From contig CM038922.1 in NCBI GenBank assembly GCA_021904315.1, positions 5,307,347 through 5,371,346 on the forward strand: 64,000 nt of DNA, read 5' to 3'. This document shows positions 61,070 to 64,000 of this stretch, piece by piece. Below the pieces are notes generated by a model, which saw nothing but the letters and a program-made list of their open reading frames with translations, had not been told where the DNA came from and did not search any database. The stretch comes from Sphagnum magellanicum. Taxonomy: Eukaryota > Streptophyta > Sphagnopsida > Sphagnales > Sphagnaceae. Position numbers and translations under genes: made by a program. The first letter of the stretch is position 1, and each line of letters opens with the position of its first letter.

Positions 61070-61903
61070 GTCGCAACCCTAGCCTTGGGCTCGCGACCAA
61101 GGCAAAGGGCTTGCAAAGGTGTGAGCCAAGAGGAAGCCCGAGAGTCAAAGCAAGAAGAAGAAGCTCGGGAGTCACATCACAAACTCCCAGGAGTGTTAGA
61201 AAGTGTGAGGGAGTATGAAGGAATGAACCCTCACACTCCCAAGGCAACTCCCACTTTGGGAGATGGAGTCCCGATCGACTCCTGAAACTTCAGAGAGCGG
61301 TTTGAGGGGTCAAAACTCAATGGCTTGTGGCGTTCTTTATATCATTGAAAATCTCTTAAAACGTAAATGTTTAAAATGGTCTCGCATTGCTCATTCAGAC
61401 ACCTGAAACACAAGTTATGGCCAAAAGAAGGGTCGGGAGTCAAACTGCCAATTTGACTCCCGACCAGAAAAAGTCGGGAATCGACCTGATTTATTTATTT
61501 GCAGATGACATGCGACATACCATTGAAAAGCTCTCGACGAGAACTACAACTTTGATTTAGACCACACTTCAATCAGAGGTTTGCTCACAAAGTTATGGGG
61601 CTCCAAAGTCGCGGGAGTCCCAACTAGCGGGATTTCGAGACTCCCATTCGGGAGTCCCACGAGAGAAAAACCATTTGGATGTAGGCTCCGTGGCCAGCCA
61701 CAAAGTATACTATAAGGGGGAAGGTGGTGGCTTCCCCCAAGTCCGGGCCGTGGTGAGTCTTGTGTGTCCGTGTTGCCTGTGGCTCGTCCTAGCACCAAGG
61801 GTGCTCCAACTATGCACTAACCACTTTATGTGGGTTATGTGCAGGCCCGTGTGAGTGAGTGAAGCTTGTCAACTTTTCCTAGTCCCATCCCGGAACTCCA
61901 ACA
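61070..61903 (-). repeat. LTR-like insertion or spacer inside the gypsy element
   Basis: Roughly 830 bp, richer in G+C, lies between the protease and the methyltransferase side. Read on the - strand it starts TGTTGGAGTTCC and contains a CCTTATAGTATA box and repeated GGGAGTC/GACTCCC words. TGCCC occurs just outside both ends (61,904-61,908 and at about 61,069), a possible 5 bp target duplication. It could be a solo LTR of another family; the left end does not show a clean CA. Confidence 0.4.
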
Positions 61904-61969
61904 TGCCCCTCTACCCCTCAAAGTGTTGGGAATTAGGGAGCGTGCTCCGACTCCTCCTTTTTTCGTTGT

Positions 61970-62720
61970 TTTCTACTTGGGCTCACATTTGAGTCTTTTA
62001 AGGAGTTGGGAGTGCGTCACAATGAGCACATCATAACTGGTGGCATTAGTGACTAAACATCTAACCTGTAAGCAAAACTCCTGATTTGTACCTTCATTGA
62101 AGTTAAATGTAATCAAATCCGAGCTTTCCCCAAGTACCTCCTCAACGTTCCCACTAGCAGTGCGAATTTGCCAGATAGATTTCCATAGTTTAGAATCAAA
62201 CATGCCCATCTTTTTGGCGAATTGAACTCCAAGAATCATTAGTTGGGCACTTGTATCAAGACGTACCACTCTAGGTGTATGTCCTCCCACTTGGATTGCT
62301 CACCCAATATTGTCGACAATGGTAATTCTGGTGGCGATGGAAGTTCTCTTATTAGGCACCACCTCCGAAAATGAGTGAGAAACTTTGTGGAGAGAATGAC
62401 TGTCCACAACACTTTTGCTGAGTAACAAATCCACAAGTGAAGTGTTCTTAACTCCCTTCTGATATGTGAATGTAGAATCAGAAGTAGGAAAGCCCACTAG
62501 TTTAGCCATGCTAGAGCTAGTGACCAGATTACGAACGCCATCTGTAAGGCGTAAGCCAATTGAGTGTCTTTCCAAAGTGTTGGATGGGACCTCTATAACA
62601 TGTGGATCAGGGATTGGTAGAGGACCTAATGTAGTGTTTAGGGTATCCTCTAGTATTGCAATTATGTCCCTGGTGCTTAACTTCAAATCTTGAAAACTAA
62701 ATAACGGTATACTCATAAGC
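61970..62720 (-). mobile_element. Gypsy protease region (fossil)
   Basis: A retropepsin-like segment: RVVRLDTSAQLMILGVQFAK (Asp-Thr-Ser in place of the usual catalytic triad), followed by a YDVLIV-type strand. It lies between gag and the methyltransferase-like domain. Confidence 0.6.
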
Positions 62721-64000
62721 TTTTATGCCACTTCATGCATTTGAAGTTGACACTCCATAAGCTGATCAATGAAAAATTATGTGTTTTCCTGATGTACATG
62801 TATTCCTAAGACATAGGAATTTGATGCCCTAGCAGCTTGTGGTGTAGTAGTCTTTTCCCCCTTCGCCAACAAGGTGCGTTTTTCTTCGGTGTTGAGAGGA
62901 CAAAAAGACTGTGGCATGACTGCTCAAGTTCCTCTAGCCTTGGTAATAGGACTTGAACCAGATGTGAGTCCATAAGTTTGAAATTACCCACTTAGTGGCA
63001 GAAACTTTGGGTGCCACACTAGCCTCTTGTGCCGCGACATAGGAAGGGCAAAAAGAAGTAGCAAATTTTGGTGTGAGACTACAATTGTGTGCACTGGAAA
63101 TAACATACTCCCTAACCATGGCATCATGTGGGAGGCCATAGAACGGCCTAGGAGGTCCCTCCCATGATACTAAACCTTATACAAATTGGGCATGACTAGC
63201 TAATTGGGAAAACTTGCCTTTTAGATTAATAAATTGGCCCTCAATGATTCGAGTTCATTTTGCAGAGTTTGAACTTGAATGGCATGGGCTTGAAACACCT
63301 CCCTCTTGTCAACATTGTGCTCCTTCTTTTTAACATTCTTACTAAAATTACCCTTGGTGGGGAAAGCTTAAGTGGAAGGCTAAAGTGCCTTGGCTTTTGG
63401 TTGAGGGGTAGCAGAAGATGCTGGCAGATTTTGCCGTGGTAATCAAAGTTGTTTGTTTTCTAGGAACTTGACAAAACAAATAGCTTCATGATGTCCCTCT
63501 TTCCCATAGTAATCCCAAAAGAGATCCTCGGAAGGAATGTTGCACTCACTTGTTTTGTGCGCAAGATTGCCATAGTAGTTGCAATAAGGTAGGATGGGTG
63601 TAATTGAATACACCGCTTTAGCCCTTGAAGAAGAATGTGATGATTTGGTTGGCGCAGCTAATGTAGGCTAAGGCCTTGAATGTGATGGAGGCTTCATAAT
63701 ACTAGCTTCATAGTGTGCATGAGTTAGTTCCAGCTTTTCAAAAATGTTATACACATCCAGCAAAGTGTATGAATCTCCAAATTTTGCAAAAACTTGTTGC
63801 AAAACTTGCACATGGAATGTTGGAGTACCTTCTAACGAACGAAAATATTGGTGGATAACTTCTAGGTCTGTGATGCTCTTGGTATTCTTTTTGAGTTTGA
63901 GAAGCCTCCTGTAGAGCATCTTGAGGGTTTCATCCTTCTGCCGAGAAAAGGTGCCAAGTTGTAGTATTTTTTCAGAACTCTTGACTAAAAATTCCAACTC
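62720..64000 (-). mobile_element. Gypsy gag region with zinc knuckle (fossil, runs off window)
   Basis: The gag-like helical domain at 63,668-63,997 (DETLKMLYRRLLKLKK; IHQYFRSLEGTPTFHVQVLQ) is followed by a Cys-rich stretch at about 63,470-63,600 resembling a nucleocapsid zinc knuckle. The 5' end is outside the window. Confidence 0.65.

Larger units (their letters stand above)
46506..64000 (-). mobile_element. Ty3/gypsy retrotransposon with methyltransferase-like and PHD-like domains, decayed, interrupted
   Basis: Read leftward from the right edge: gag with zinc knuckle, protease, a cytosine-5 methyltransferase-like domain, reverse transcriptase, RNase H, integrase, then (after a 9.8 kb insertion at about 47,140-56,964) the integrase C-terminus and a PHD-like finger. 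The element is broken many times and looks old. Its 5' LTR is outside the window and no 3' LTR could be delimited. A second, LTR-like segment (about 61,070-61,903) also interrupts it. Confidence 0.85.

Noticed and set aside
1-64000. tRNA, rRNA, CRISPR array or prokaryotic operon signals
   Set aside because: None seen; the window is plant nuclear DNA with spliceosomal introns. A tRNA scan could not be run here.

Overview
The window is nuclear DNA of a land plant. It holds three intact, intron-rich plant genes between about 17.4 and 44.6 kb (an NF-YA transcription factor, the acyltransferase DGAT1 and a chloroplast shikimate kinase), and these sit between decayed transposable elements. Ty3/gypsy and LINE remnants of a style I associate with ferns and other non-angiosperm vascular plants point to a fern, but a gymnosperm is not excluded. 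That assignment is inference.

Layout: 1-8.85 kb is a decayed + strand Ty3/gypsy element: protease, reverse transcriptase, RNase H and integrase, then a long extra region, a polypurine tract and the start of a 3' LTR. 8.9-10.7 kb is the 3' part of a LINE-like element. 10.7-17.4 kb is non-coding, with a Tourist-like MITE and diverged repeats. 17.4-23.3 kb is NF-YA (+) with a long leader holding uORFs. 23.29-27.0 kb is a probable CACTA-type DNA transposon carrying a minisatellite. 30.76-37.82 kb is DGAT1 (-), 17 coding exons. 40.30-44.56 kb is the shikimate kinase family gene (-), 11 coding exons. From 46.5 kb to the right edge lies a decayed Ty3/gypsy element on the - strand. It carries a cytosine-5 DNA methyltransferase-like domain between protease and reverse transcriptase, and a PHD-like finger after the integrase.

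The most striking structure is a ~9.8 kb insertion (about 47,140-56,964) inside the integrase region of that gypsy element. It has terminal inverted repeats, AT-rich repetitive subterminal regions and no visible transposase. Its cargo is same-strand, intron-containing pieces of at least four unrelated host genes: a nucleobase-ascorbate transporter, a cytokinin dehydrogenase, the CCR4-NOT subunit NOT3 and a DnaJ/thioredoxin-like protein. It reads as a gene-capturing (Pack-type) DNA transposon nested in a methyltransferase-bearing retrotransposon.

The exon models were derived by eye from splice sites, reading phase and remembered family sequences. Each full model closes in frame (DGAT1 1,698 nt; shikimate kinase 1,071 nt; NF-YA 858 nt).
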